Shown piece after piece: positions 26,157 through 38,896 of a DNA stretch of 64,000 nt. The DNA is taken from NCBI RefSeq assembly GCF_000150275.1, contig NW_002060945.1, forward strand, positions 4,750,935 to 4,814,934, written 5' to 3'. This stretch comes from Trichoplax adhaerens (lineage: Eukaryota; Placozoa; Uniplacotomia; Trichoplacea; Trichoplacidae). Numbering within the stretch: the stretch's first letter is position 1; the number at the start of each line of letters is the position of its first letter. The notes beneath the pieces were generated by a model, which was not told the DNA's origin, ran no database searches, and worked only from the letters and a program-made list of their open reading frames with translations. The translations under genes were made by a program, and so were the position numbers.

Positions 26157-29100
26157 TCATTTTAAGCTGTGCTGATACAGGGAAATTAGGGCTTTAAATC
26201 GGTCTTTCACCTAGAAATTAACATGGTCAAAATCATTAGTAACATAAACTATACATTATCGGGACTCGCTACTTACATCAGATTCTGTTCGATTGAGTTT
26301 CATTGCAAGAGTGTTAAAAATATCTGGTGAAAAGCCACCTTGACAAGCGCGTAAAATTTCTCGATCGCAATCCCTAAATATGCGTAACAAAGTAGCAGAG
26401 GATTTACGAGAGTGCTATAATGTGCATAAGGATGAGAATATTTGAATTAACAGTATTTCGTAAAGGTACGTACTTTGTCCACATGACCACTATGTCTCCA
26501 TTAGAGGTTGTAGTATGATTTTGGGCATGTAGTTTTTCATTAATAAGATTTTCTTCATCAGTTTCATCCGTATTGTTTTCTGGTTGGGAGGTATTTTGTT
26601 CATCAGAACTAATCGAATTTTCGCGCTGTACACATTCATTACCGTTAGATTTACTGGCTTTAAGATTCTTAGTTGCGGTATTATTTCCATCATCATGATT
26701 ATGAACTTCTTGAGATGAATTACAAATTTTATCAGCGTTGAGAAAACTGTTGCGCTCATCAGTAGTGGATTTTTCGGTGACCGTAATTTCAAGTGGATGA
26801 TTATTAGTAATTTTTGTTGATGGAGATGTCGCAGCTGATTTTGATGATTTATTGCAGAAACAGTCATCATTTGTACTCTTTAATTCTATAGTTATATTTT
26901 TTATAGAGTTATAATTGCCAGTAGAGGCATACGACTGTTTTTTTCTTTCTATATTCTGACGGTGGCAATTGCACTTGCATTGTTTGAATTTAGGTTTTAC
27001 CCCATTTTTTTCCATAATTCTATGGTTACACTGATTACAAATAGTTTGATTTTTATTTACACCTTCTCGGCCATCCGTCAAGTCTACTTCTTCGAAATAA
27101 TCCTTTATTTAAAAAAAGTTGAAAAGTCAAATTAGTGAAAGCGCCCTGTTATCAATAAGAATGTAAATAACTTGGTACTACCATCAAGGAGTAAGCCAAA
27201 GTTAAGGCAATATTTAATTTTCTATTTTATAACTAATAACCTCCTCGTCCTTTAACGTATCTAGTATTTCTGTCTCTTCAAAATCGCTGTAATTGTTGGC
27301 TGGAGGGAATGTATCTTTGAAAAATCTGTTAAATTCATCTATCAAGTACTTTTGACCTTTCAACATATTAATTATTGATTGATGTAGCTAGAAGTGGTTC
27401 ACAAAGTTGTAAAAAATGTTATTATCGTCTAACTAATTCGTGTGAGTTTAAGTGTTATTCTACATAATAATAAGGAGGTATCCGATTAAGGTCACCTTAG
27501 ATGGATTTTGATCACTTTGTAACCAAGTTGAGAAACACTTTATAATTTTTTGAAAGTGGACGGGGTTCTTTTCGAAGTGTATCTAAAATAAGATACATAA
27601 GATACCATGTATGTGTATTTTTATTATGGATTATGCGATATACAAATTCAGATATTTTGTTTCTAGAAAATAGACGCTGATTTCTGGGCTTTGAAGTAAA
27701 TTAATAGCTACTTAGCGCCATACCTCCACTTTTCTAAGAAAGTTTCGCGCCATGCTAAAGTCTAGATTTTCCATAAACTTTACAAGCATGTAAAAAAGAG
27801 TAAAATAGTTATCATGGATTAAATGTTGGTTTAATATTATTATACTTAGAAGCTAACCATGCCGACAGCCTTTGCATCTTGTGGTTCTAGGAAACCAATA
27901 AAATCTTGTAAAAGTTCCGGGTACTTATGCAACAGGGATTGCACTTCATCATATAACTATTAAAAATTATTGTTAAAAATGATTTTAAAAAAATACATTT
28001 GAATTTTACGTACGGCATTCCTTACCTCTTTAGGCGATAAATTTCTGCTAGTAAATCCTGTAAGCGTTTCCAAGAACTGTAGGTATAAATCCTTATCGTT
28101 TTGTAAGGTAGCCTGCACATTGTACAAGTTATAAAGCAAGTTTATCAATGTATTAATAGCTACATTAAAAAAGTACTATTATGCTACATACCTTGACTTT
28201 AGTCAAGTAAGCTGAAGCAAAGCTGTCCGTACGTTGTTTTCGCTAGAAAGATTGAAGCAATCAGATACTACTTGAAAAAACAGTTTGTTACACAGTAACA
28301 CTAAGTTACCAGTGGATCAGGTTGCAATTGAATTACACCGGTTAAGTTGGATACTCTTCGATTACCATTCCCAGTGGTACTGACACGATAGTGCGATCGT
28401 GGCTTAGCAGTACCTATAGAGACTAAAAATACAGGCGTGTTTACGTTAACTCGGATATATTATCGTTTATTCTTCACTATTCTACTATTTACTTAATGCA
28501 GGTCAGATATCGTAAATGTAAAAGGTGTAATATTAGAAGGCACATTCGTATACCAGATAACAAAAGGTTACATGAGATATATAGCAACATACCAAGGTTT
28601 AACGCGTTCTCTTGAAAGGTCTGTGTGGCAGGCTTAGCTTGACTGATTAGCAGATTACTATCCTGTATCTGAATTTCTTCCCTAAATGGTTTTCGGAATT
28701 AACGTCAGGTAATGATATAATAAGGCTATATCCTGTTACCGCTCATAAATAGTGATCTTTAATTAAGATACGTACGTTTTATTCGATTTCAATGATTGTT
28801 GCTTCTTTTCGATGACTGATTGTGTATTATGTTGATCATGTAGAGATTGTGCCTTATCGTTCAATTTTCTTTGATCGTCAGATAGGCAACTGTCAGAAAT
28901 GGTTCTCTGAGACAAATGATTCTGTTTTGCTAACGAATTTGGTTCAGAACTGTTGCCATTAACCGTGTTGTTGTCTTCATTATCTGAATACAATGGCATC
29001 AACCGTCGAATTCTAGTGCACTGCATGTTTAGATTCTTTTGCTATAATATATATCACGATAATATCAAGTATTAATTTTTAAGATAAATATTGCAATTCT

Positions 29101-32100
29101 TGTTGGCTTCATCACGATATTTATATGAGAAAAAAAATCATAGGCAACGAAATTCGTGTTACAACTCTGCATATTTTTATAAAAATGAACTACGTACCTG
29201 ATACCATTGTGGTATTAAATTTTTAGTACATGTGGGAACGTCTATTCATTTAATAATGTAGAAAGAATAAATAGCATGTAATAAATTCCTATATAAAAAT
29301 CTCAAATGTACTTAATAATTACCTGGTAAGGGCAATAATTCCTTTTTCTTGTAGTAGTGCTGTCAAGATCATTTAAAAATATTCAACATAAAACTTCTAA
29401 AAATAGTAGTTCTGGAACGACTGCATGATTTGATTAATTTTTAATACCTTAACGATGTTATCAGGCGATCGTCCAGAAGCTAAGTTTTTACACCGTATCC
29501 TAATCTATGTTTTTGGGATAGTTTTTAGGTTAACAAAGAGTAAATCATAAGCATTATGTTGTTCTATTTAACGTAGTTACTTGTTTAGCTGTTTTAGTTG
29601 GTAGTAGATGTTCATGTATTAAATTCCATTTCTTGTTAAATTTGGACAACCCGATTGCTAGTAGGCTGATAAAATATAAACGATCATTGCAAAAATTAAT
29701 ATTTATTGACAAGTATGGGTATTTAATTGTTATAACAGCTACCTATCTTCTGCTGTAGTAAACTTAACACGAAATTTTTCTTGTTGTTTCATAACTTCAT
29801 CAGTTGATACTGGGATTGAAAGATGAGACAATTGGAAACTGAAATCTTTATTAAATTATCATATAAGAAATGACGTAAGCTTCACTTACGGAAACCACAC
29901 TGGGGTATTAGATGAGGATTGAGAGAAAATACGAAGGAAGTATGAATTATTTCTTTGACTTCATTTGGGACCGGTTGCAAAGCTAATAAAAGGTGGCGAT
30001 GTTAGGATACAAAAAATTCTCTATTATGCATTATAAAACTTACTATCATAATGCTTCTTCTTTTTTCGATTTTCGCCTTTAGAATAATCAAAAAAATTTA
30101 TTAAAACTTTATTCACTTGTTATATTAGCACTGTCATCTAAATGATTTACCATCATCGGATTGATCACGATCTGCGACTCCATCTATACCTGATGGTTCT
30201 AAAGGAATGTTACCGATTCGTACTATTTCATTTGAATATTCGTTATTGAAAATAGATTCGGTAATATTCAACCCATGCTTTTCATGTAGTTCTGTCCAAT
30301 TACAAGATTGTAAAATTATTTGGAATAAATAGGTAATGAGCAATAAATCATGATTAAGGACGAACCATAGGACTTTCTTTTTCCGTCTTCAAGTTCCAAC
30401 TTAAAGTTAAAAGCTCTTATTAGAATATATAAACAGATTATTTGATTCCAAATATGATAAACAGGAAACATTACTTACAAGAAGCTTTCGGCAGTCCTTT
30501 GCGACAGGAGCTAGACTAACCTCGAATGATGATAATAGATAACTTTGAAGCAATAGCTGAGCATGCTAGTGGATGAAAAAACGTAAGTTAAGCTGCGCTA
30601 ACAATTACAATTAAAGAATAGGTATCGAACAGACCTGGTTTAGCTGTTGTTGTAGTCTAGATCGTTGCTGAATTGTCAAAGCAGAACGTGTAGTTATAGA
30701 TTCTGAAGATATCGGCGTTGGAATAGCTTCGTCCGAATATTTTATTTCGTGTTCATTCAAATTTCTTGTTTGGACAAAAATTTATTTGTTAGTGCCGTTA
30801 TAATTAACAATACGTCTATGTTTAGCACGAGAACAGGGAATAACTATAGACTACTAGTTGCATAAAGATAGTATGGAGATGTAGATTAATTAAATTCTGT
30901 CGAATTGCAAATTAAAAACGAACTTACGTCGTGATTGGTTCAGTTTCACTATTGTTATTGACCAGGCTGACATCAGGTACATTAGAAATTTCATACTAAA
31001 AAAAAAACAATTACAAATAAATCGAGCATATCGAAATTTACTGTTACGATATCAATTGACTTACCAATTCTTCTAAGTTGTCAAAAAGTTCAGCAATTTC
31101 TCGTTCTACAATGTATGTTCAGATTCTTTAAAATTATATTCTTTCCGTTGTTAGATAAAATTTTTGAAAGGGAATATAGTATACTAGTGATACAATCAGA
31201 CTTACGAGAAATTCGAACAGCCTTATCGTTGCGAAATTCCTCTATTTCCTCTGGCTCTTGTTCTGTAAGGAAATTATACTCAACATCATCCAGTTCATTG
31301 TCATCCATGAGGTAATCATCTAAGAAATGGGTGATAAAAAATATAACGTTATAACAATTAACTATTTAAAATGTGTCGTATTTTCAGACTATCACCGTTC
31401 GTTAATATTAGCCCGTAGTACGCAAGTATAGTGTCCTAATGCTTCTGAAATATGAGATTACCGTTATGGTAAACTGCTCCTTTCAGCCATTCCCTCCAAT
31501 AAGTGTCATCTTCATCAGATTCATCCTTTATTCGGGAGCTGTAAACAACAGGCAATTCCGGCGTAGTATCGGGTGTGTCAGTGCTAGCTAATAAATGATG
31601 AAAGTTATGGAAAGGTGTACTATAACATAACGAGTATACTGTATCAAGCAATTTTGCCGTAATCTCTTACCATCCAATTCCTCTAAGCTAAGATCGTCTA
31701 ATGGACATTGCGATCTAGTTCTTTTAGCGATTGTATCTTCATTACAATTATCGTTATCACTTAAACTTCTGAATGAATTGTTTTCATCATTTAAATATTT
31801 CGGACATTCTTTTTCAGCTCGTAGCTGTTTCGTAACACGTTCATGTTCTCGAACTAGAGCGGCTAGAGAGAGTGACATGTCATCATTTCCATCATAATTT
31901 TCCATACTCGTGAGATTGGAATTTGAATTGATATCTTCATTTTCCATGATAGTGCTATCATCTCCCATCCTATGATATAAATTGATCTTTTTGAGTGCGT
32001 TGTTTCCATAATTAGTACGATTGCTAATGCGTCCCGTATATATAATAAAATTCTTTAGTAATTTAAGATTAGTAAAATACTGCAATGTTTTTATAACTAC

Positions 32101-34503
32101 AATGTGTTAACTACAGCTTATAATAATGATTTGATACAATATAATTTGATATAATGGCATATTATAGGAATCGCACAATTTCTGCGAGGAATCTTCCATT
32201 TCTTCATCACTACTATCGCCACCCTAAACATTAAAAAATGCATAACTTTAGACTTTGATAGTGACCAACAGTACTTTTAAATTGTAATTATCATCAAGAA
32301 AAGCGACTAGTAGCATACATAATTTTCATCATCTTCGACTGAGACTCGATCTGGTTTATAATCCTCGTCAGAAGAGCTATCAGGCCATTCATTAAAATCG
32401 ATCTATACAGGTATACATAATTGCATGAAATAAAACACGATGTGTAGCAGTATTTACCACATTTAAAATTGTAATCATTAAGCTGGTCATAACTTTATCA
32501 AAGAATTTAATCATGCACCACATATGTTACATAAGACATGTATCTTACCATCGGTTTCAAAATATCAATTTCTTTCGCCTAGAACATTACATTAATATTA
32601 TGCCGTTTAGGTAAGTCGATTCTTAAATAAAACTCCATGAATAAAAGTTTTTATGCTGTAAGATTTTAATTATACAATAATATTTACAAAAGATAATTTA
32701 TTATACGATATTTATAAAAATACAAATCAGACATCGTATACAAGCCCATCATAAAGTTGATCGATATTGACGCAGTAGCCATTGAGAATTTTAAAATTTT
32801 AGTCAATAAGCAACTACTTTGAAAGCTTTTAGGAGTATTATAGGGTAATTAGGCTTACAAGCATAACAGCAGCTGGATATTGTTTCAATATTTCCGGTGA
32901 AGAGGATCTCCTTAGGTATTCTTTCAATTTTGAGCGGGTTAATTTTGGCTGTAATTAATAAGTCATAAATGCCATTAGATATATTTTACTCGATCCAGAA
33001 TTAAGACATAAAAAAACTCTTTACTGCAGCAACTTCGTATTGTTTAAGAGCTTACAGATTAGGGTATTTATTCCGTAAATTACATAGAAAAATAGCGTAG
33101 ATGAGAAATACGAAACATTCTCAACAAGTATCTACGTGAAGAATATAATTTTATTTATTACTATAGAAGAACATTTATTGCCATTATACCTGCCTTACTT
33201 TATTTAGCAACAACTAATATTATTTATTAATAATTGTGAAATATAATGTCAAGGTTTACTAGGGTTATCTAGGTGTCTTTCTATTTCTGTTACTTCAACC
33301 TAACTTAATAGTAATTAAGTAAAAGAGTTATAAGTCTTTGAACAATGTACCACAACATCTAAACCAATATGAGGTTGTTATAGATCAAAGCTACAAATTG
33401 ACAGGCAAGTGCAGTTGGCACAGAGTACGGTACCGCTCTAACAAACAAGTACGTGAACAATGATTTGCTGACGGCAATACAATGTGTTAAGGGCTGTACC
33501 AACAGCCTGTTTGACCAAAGTAGATCTGCACTTTATTAAAACTTATGCTGCTTATTTATAGTTGCAGAACTGTTCTATAATATCTATTTTGTAGCACACA
33601 TGTAATGTAAAAGTCAATATCATTTCAACCACAGCAATGATAAGGATTTCAGTACTGTTTACAGTACTATACATTCTTTCTTTAATTGATTTCCTTCGTT
33701 GATCATTATTATCGATTGAGTAGCTCATGATGAATAACGGAAGCCCGTTAGCAGCAACACATATCGATACGCACATGTCTATTAAAGAGATTGCGTAATC
33801 ATACAACATTTTAATCATTGTAGAGCGTATTCCAATAGATTATCAATTTGGTGAAGTGACGGATACGTCATTCTTGATGACTAGAGATTGTTTTGAGAGT
33901 GAATATTGTCGAGTGGACTTGTTCAACTAAGTATACTCATATCCACATACGTTATTGCCATACATGCATAAACTTACACATTCTGAAAGAGGCTTTGTAG
34001 CATTTGATCCGTTATCAGCGGTTGCTTGTTGGACATATTTCACAACCCTTTCATCAGCAATTACATTCTAAGGGAGGAATATAAATAAGTATTGGCTGAC
34101 TCATAGTAAAATTTATTACTTTGGTGCACTATACATATACCATATACAGTACTGTAGTAATTTTATCTTATAGGTTGTGTAAGAATTGACTAGTCACTGG
34201 TTCTATGGAAGCTATCTATATTAGTTAGCACAATTATTATTTTAAAGTATAAGAGTACAGATTGAATGTTATCAGACGTACACGTATAATACTTTTCACA
34301 TTCAGGGCAGTCAAGTTACTTCTACTAGCATTGTCTTCAAGGAAATTTTCTAAAGCTTGGTTTATCTGATTATTGAGTTTGTCTAACTGATCTTCAGCAT
34401 CAATTTGTAAATGATTGACTGGGCTGCCTTCAGGTTGATCTTCTTTTCTCTTTTTCGCTAAGATATCGAATTCGTTGTCGTCTCGTTTCCTTTTAGTTTC
34501 CAT
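26157..34503 (-). CDS. GON4L: GON-4-like nuclear transcriptional regulator (GON4L)
   Basis: Thirty-three exons, 5' to 3': 34300-34503, 33978-34067, 32859-32948, 32549-32578, 32319-32402, 32177-32223, 31671-31969, 31462-31587, 31206-31319, 31065-31105, 30928-30995, 30635-30764, 30479-30565, 30366-30399, 30151-30291, 29890-29982, 29743-29809, 29581-29665, 29448-29504, 29323-29359, 29198-29241, 28776-29041, 28593-28681, 28310-28413, 28192-28242, 28026-28112, 27858-27956, 27724-27777, 27496-27582, 27241-27387, 26474-27102, 26277-26373, 26157-26210. They sum to 3732 nt (1243 residues), all in phase. Family hallmarks in order: KRKR near the N-terminus; SNLTALN then KLTRSKLKEYL; acidic SSSDEDYKPD; EYNFL followed by DKAVRIS; TIQQRSRLQQQLNQHAQLL; a Myb/SANT-like stretch about 570-640 (TTAEDSLLAIGL, SPDNIVKHYYKKKE); two PAH-like repeats about 815-985; and a C-terminal SANT-like WTKDCDREILRAC. 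GON4L proteins act with corepressors such as SIN3/HDAC and YY1. The start is the only ATG in exon 1. The exon 6 donor (GTGCGA) and exon 22 acceptor are uncertain. Confidence 0.9.
32949..33977 (-). other. GON4L intron 2, unusually long, with an 88-codon frame
   Basis: This 1029-bp intron is far longer than the others in the gene, which are mostly 70-300 bp. It holds an 88-codon same-strand frame at 33552-33818 with two hydrophobic stretches, and a small GTAC-rich patch near 33655-33672. I recognise no protein family, so a nested gene is possible but unsupported. Confidence 0.35.
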
Positions 34504-34989
34504 CCACGATGTCAGTATAGTCAATTTCAGTAATTGATTGAACGGCTTTCCGATCGAAAAGGTATTTGAAATGCAGTTATGTACTACACTGCTCGCTACA
34601 GTGTCCAGTACGTTCACTAGGATAACGCAAGTCTTGGTCTTGCTTAACAGTTACATCGTTTAAAGATTAGCGTTGGTTACCGATAATACGGATATTACTT
34701 ACGCAAGCACCATTTGCCTGATTGCCTTCTTAAATACTTTGGTCGATCTTGAATAAGCGTGATTGTTGTTATTTTGCTTGATAAGTGAATGACTAAACAA
34801 ACCATGAACATTTGGCGATTGCGTAGGGCAATAAGTAGCAAAAGAGAAAGATACGACGAGATGGTAATATTCTTAAATTGAAATTTAAAGGAAAAGTTTT
34901 ACCAATAACTGTACTTTCTTCGAATAATATTCTGGTAGAACTGCAAGCTCCCTTGGCAATGACTGACTGCACCTATCTCGGTAGATTTA
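34504..34989. other. GON4L upstream region
   Basis: Presumed 5' untranslated region and promoter of GON4L. The reading frame of exon 1 stays open upstream to about 34617 but contains no further ATG. No TATA box or other defined site can be supported. Confidence 0.4.
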
Positions 34990-35185
34990 AACAGTACTAT
35001 ACCAAGGACTGTACTGTACACTGTACTGTACAGTACAGTATTTAATCTTAGAAGTCGCTGACTTCACTTTATCGGGGCTGGTCTGTTCCCATACTGTACT
35101 GTACATACTGTACTGTACAGTGTACAGTGCTGTATAGGGCAGTGAATTGCATTTTGGCTACAGTACAGTGTACTGTAGTCAAAAT
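34990..35185. repeat. GTAC-W palindromic array, cluster B (GON4L/P450 spacer)
   Basis: GTAC units in 5-bp register occur at 35011-35019, 35023-35036, 35097-35124 and 35163-35173. Positions 35020-35039 form a perfect 20-bp palindrome. A longer inverted repeat at 35151-35185 closes the cluster. It lies about 490 bp upstream of the GON4L start and directly precedes the tandem repeat. Confidence 0.8.
35151..35185. repeat. 17-bp near-perfect inverted repeat
   Basis: The left arm 35151-35167 and right arm 35169-35185 are complementary at 16 of 17 positions, around a single central G. The outer bases (ATTTTGGCTA against TAGTCAAAAT) are not part of the GTAC-W pattern. As in cluster A, the array is embedded in a larger hairpin. 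Confidence 0.85.
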
Positions 35186-35282
35186 TTAAAGCCCGCGAAA
35201 TACTGTAAGCTTATTTATAGTATAGTATTTACTAACTATGCGCAAGATGATTCATTTATACAGTATGGCGACTTCGTAACTG

Positions 35283-35918
35283 TGGCGGTTTCACACCGGT
35301 CTGTAGTAAAAATACACTAAATAAGAACTCTAGTAATGACACAAATAAGTATACTAATAAGTCTAATATACGTATTAATATTTCTAGAAAGTCTTTACTG
35401 ACTGTAAGAATGTACCTAGTTCTACAGCATAGTCGATTCGAAGAAGATTCACTACTAGGTCTTCTTCTACAGCGTAGTAGTCCATGTCTACATTTATTAG
35501 TGGCGGTGTCACAGCGGCCTATAGTAAAAATACAGTAAATAAGAATTCTAGTAATGACACAAATAAGTATACTAATATACGTATTAATATTTCTAGAAAG
35601 TCTTTACTGACTGTAAGAATGTACCTAGTTCTACAGCATAGTCGATTCGAAGAAGATTCACTACTAGGTCTTCTTCTACAGCGTAGTAGTCCATGTCTAC
35701 ATTGATTAGTGGCGGTATCACAGCGGCCTATAGTAAAAATACAGTAAATAAGAATTCTAGTAATGACACAAATAAGTATACTAATGTACGTATTAATATT
35801 TCTAGAAAGTCTTTACTGACTGTAAAAATGTACCTAGTTCTACAGCATAGACGACTCAAAGAAGATTCACTACTAGGTCTTCTTCTACAGCGTAGTAGTC
35901 CATGTCTACATTTATTAA
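35283..35918. repeat. Three-copy tandem repeat, 209-218 bp unit
   Basis: Copies are about 35283-35500 (218 bp), 35501-35709 (209 bp) and 35710-35918 (209 bp), nearly identical. The first copy has nine extra bases (AAGTCTAAT) about 75 bp in. Each unit carries a hairpin GAAGAAGA...TCTTCTTC with a 12-base loop (35440-35467 in copy 1; mismatched in copy 3). A frame of about 70 codons runs through copies 2 and 3, but 209 is not a multiple of three, so the frame shifts between copies. This argues for noncoding DNA. I see no transposon ends. Confidence 0.9.
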
Positions 35919-37424
35919 AATTACAGTACTACTTGTATACTGTACTATCTCAATATGCAATGCGTAAAACCGTAAATCGTTGTAAGCGCTCTTTTTTTAG
36001 TTTCGAAAATTGATACTGTTAGTACAGATATCTCAAGTTTCAAAAACATTGCAGGAAGACTCTAGACTGACTCTGGTTTACAACACTCGATAACGTAATT
36101 GATTTATGATCATTGTAAAATGGCCAACTAAACTGTGTAGCTACCTTGTTTTCTTAAAATATTCGCAATAAATTTAAAACGATTCACCTCATTAACGCTA
36201 GACAAGCTTTTACTGTAATTTGAGTCGAAGCTCTTGAGTTGGCTGCGTGTCGAGTTGGGTGGCTGGAGCAGCTATCGATTCGAGCTCAAGATTCAAGGGG
36301 CAGCCTCGACCAGCGTTCAGCCTAGAGTTGAACTTATTAATCGAGTCGGGCTAGGCCGATAGCTACATTCTGATCATGGCTGTAAAATGTCTAGTACGTA
36401 GTCCATGTTCTGACTCTGTTGATTGATTTACTACCTGTCTTTATCTCTTTACATTTACTATTGCACAAATGAATAATAGGCTAGCTCACAGCGAAACTGG
36501 CAATCAAGACTAGTAGTTATATAGGCAAAATGTGAAGTAAAGGTATATAAGTAAACGTAGCCACTGTCAGTGATACTCTGTTGTATTCGCACACATGTAG
36601 GATTGTAGGTGTAACAAGCATTCAACATGGACTACGAGAAAAAAATAATATTTTTCTAGTAGTCTATGCATTCAATAAATACATATAGTTTACGGGTTTT
36701 GTGTAAATTTGTTAAATGGTTAATTGATCGATATCATCTCATTTTCTCTCTGTAAATGGAAACGTAACATTTAATGATTGGATCGAGCCTACAATCGTGT
36801 TTACAATAGACCGAATTGGTGCAGTCATGAATAATGATTACTGACATAACAGCCCTTTCTGTTATAGTGTTTACTACACATAGAAAATATTAAAATACTT
36901 CATTTTTTTTGTTTAGTAACTGTCAAAAAGTATAAATAAATTAATTCATGGGTACCGAGTTACAAAGCATTGCATCATAATGCAATATATAATATCCGAT
37001 CACGTCATTTCAACCCATAAAAAGCACATCATACTTATACGTGTACACGAGTTCATTTTTAAACTAATAGTCTACGTCGACATCATATAATGTACCGTAC
37101 CACTAAGACGATAGTCCGTTATGGTGTTTATTAGTAACTAACCAAAGGCATTTGCTGGATGAATACAGTATATATTAATGATGTCATGCACAATTCTATC
37201 ATGTTTTTATTCTCAACTTCACTGCATTATAGTTAGTCATCATTAAACAGTTCATTACGATTTGAAGGTACTACAATTTAGACTACTCTTATATTTGTAC
37301 ACAAGACATTGCAGAAAAACGTTTTACCTTTGCACACTGTTAATTAAATAATTAAATTAATTCTTTACTGATCGTGCGCAACCTACATTACATTGAATCA
37401 AATAAACTGCAATTCAATACTACC
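35919..37424. other. P450 upstream region
   Basis: About 1.5 kb between the tandem repeat and the P450 start codon, with no gene seen. A locally GC-richer block at about 36215-36360 contains repeated CGAG/CTCGA-like words, but I cannot assign it. A promoter for the P450 is presumably here; no element can be named. Confidence 0.4.
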
Positions 37425-38896
37425 ATGGTTTCGTTTTTTTGGTGTACAGTTATCGCATTGATAATATTTTGGTTTTATGTCAAATTTATTGTGCCATTAC
37501 GATATTTTAAACGTCTGGGTATACCTGGGCCATCTCCTATCCCAATCATTGGCACTTTAGCAGCTGATACCAAAGATGGAAAAGGCAATCATGAAGTGCA
37601 GCAGATTCACTTGGAGAAGTATGGCAGAGTTTATGGATTTTTCGTTGGATCGATGCCAGCTTACGTTGTAGGTGATTTAGATATTATTAAGAATATACTG
37701 ATTAAAGAGTTTCCTGCATTCTCCAATCGTGCTATGTTCTTTAAAACTCCTGGGTTAGAGAAAAGTCTTGCTAATTTACGTGATACTGATTGGAAACGCA
37801 TTAGAACTGTATTGAATCCTACATATACAACGTCCAAAATGAAACAGATGTTTCCTTTAGTAAATGATTCCGTCGATACTTTCATAAGAAAAATGGAAAG
37901 GGTAGCTGATAAGAATCAATCAATCGATGTATCGGATTGGTTGAAACAACTTAGCTTAGAAATTATAACTGCTAGTGCTTTTGGTGCAAAGTGTAACGTT
38001 CAAAATGGTGGACATGATCGTTTAATAAATAGTGCAACGGCAATTTTCAAAATGAATCCTACTGTCATCGCGTTGTCATTCATGATGCCTAGATTAGCTC
38101 CATTATTTGCTGCTTTCGATAAATCATTTATGAATGGTGTCAAGTACATTGATAAAGCGGTTGCTAGTATTATCAAGATGCGACGTCAGGAAGGTGCTAC
38201 CGGAGCAAATTATAAAGATCTATTGCAGCTGATGATAGATGCTAGCGCTGCTGCTGAAAGTAACAAGAGCCTGACAGATAACGAAATTATTGCCCAATCG
38301 AGTACAATCATGCTGGCTGGTTACGAAACTACAAGTAGCTGTGCTACTTTTACGGCTTATTTGTTAGCTAACAATAGCGAGGTTCAAGATAAATTAATTC
38401 ACGAGATAGCAAAAGTTTGTGGTAAGCAAGAAGTTACGTATGACATGCTCGGCCAAATGACCTATTTAAATAAGGTTATTCATGAATCGCTACGTATGTA
38501 TCCTCCCGGTTACATACTGTTACGCGAAGCAACAACTACTTTTCAGTGTAATGGCTACACTTTTCCTAAGGGCATTCCCATATTCATTCCTGCTTATGCT
38601 CTTCATCATGATAATGATATCTGGCCAGAGCCGTATCGGTTTAATCCAGAAAGGTTTAACAAAGACCTCGTTGAAGCTCGTCATCCTTGTGCATACATGC
38701 CTTTCGGTTTAGGCCCACGCAATTGTATTGGTATGCGTTTTGCAATGCTACAAGTTAAGCTATTATTGATCAAAATTTACGCCGTTTTAAATTTGCAACA
38801 TGTACAGAGACAGAAATCCCAATTCAAGTTACAGCAGCAACCACGCTAGCACCCAAGAATTCTGTTTATCTTCGAGTTATGTCTCATACCTCTTAA
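37425..38896 (+). CDS. Cytochrome P450, CYP3-like; C-terminus frameshifted
   Basis: Single-exon haem-thiolate monooxygenase, expected on the ER membrane. The ATG at 37425 (CCATGG context) is the first ATG in the frame; the open frame reaches further left, to 37374, only through non-ATG codons. Counting from this ATG: hydrophobic anchor about 3-25; proline-rich IPGPSPIP hinge; I-helix AGYETT (298-303); K-helix ESLR (354-357); FNPERF; and the haem loop FGLGPRNCIG (427-436) with Cys434 as iron ligand. As sequenced, the frame ends at 38849, and its last ~24 residues do not look like a P450. From 38783 another frame reads RFKF, then TETEIP, TLAPKNSVYLRV and a stop at 38894-38896, the expected family ending. 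So one base appears to be missing at about 38778-38783, either a sequence error or a recent mutation. The intact protein would be about 490 residues. Substrate unknown. Confidence 0.93.

Noticed and set aside
27724-27754. Short version of the GON4L exon starting at the AG near 27755
   Set aside because: It needs a phase that no donor of the preceding exon provides; starting at 27777 gives a phase-0 joint and a longer in-frame helix.
29810-29838. Longer version of GON4L exon 17 using the AG at 29839-29840
   Set aside because: Its phase does not match the upstream donor; the AG at 29810-29811, after a pyrimidine-rich tract, fits.
35484-36013. Two 73- and 106-codon frames in the tandem repeat
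   Set aside because: They are the same unit read in two frames because the period (209 bp) is not divisible by three; no start context or family match.
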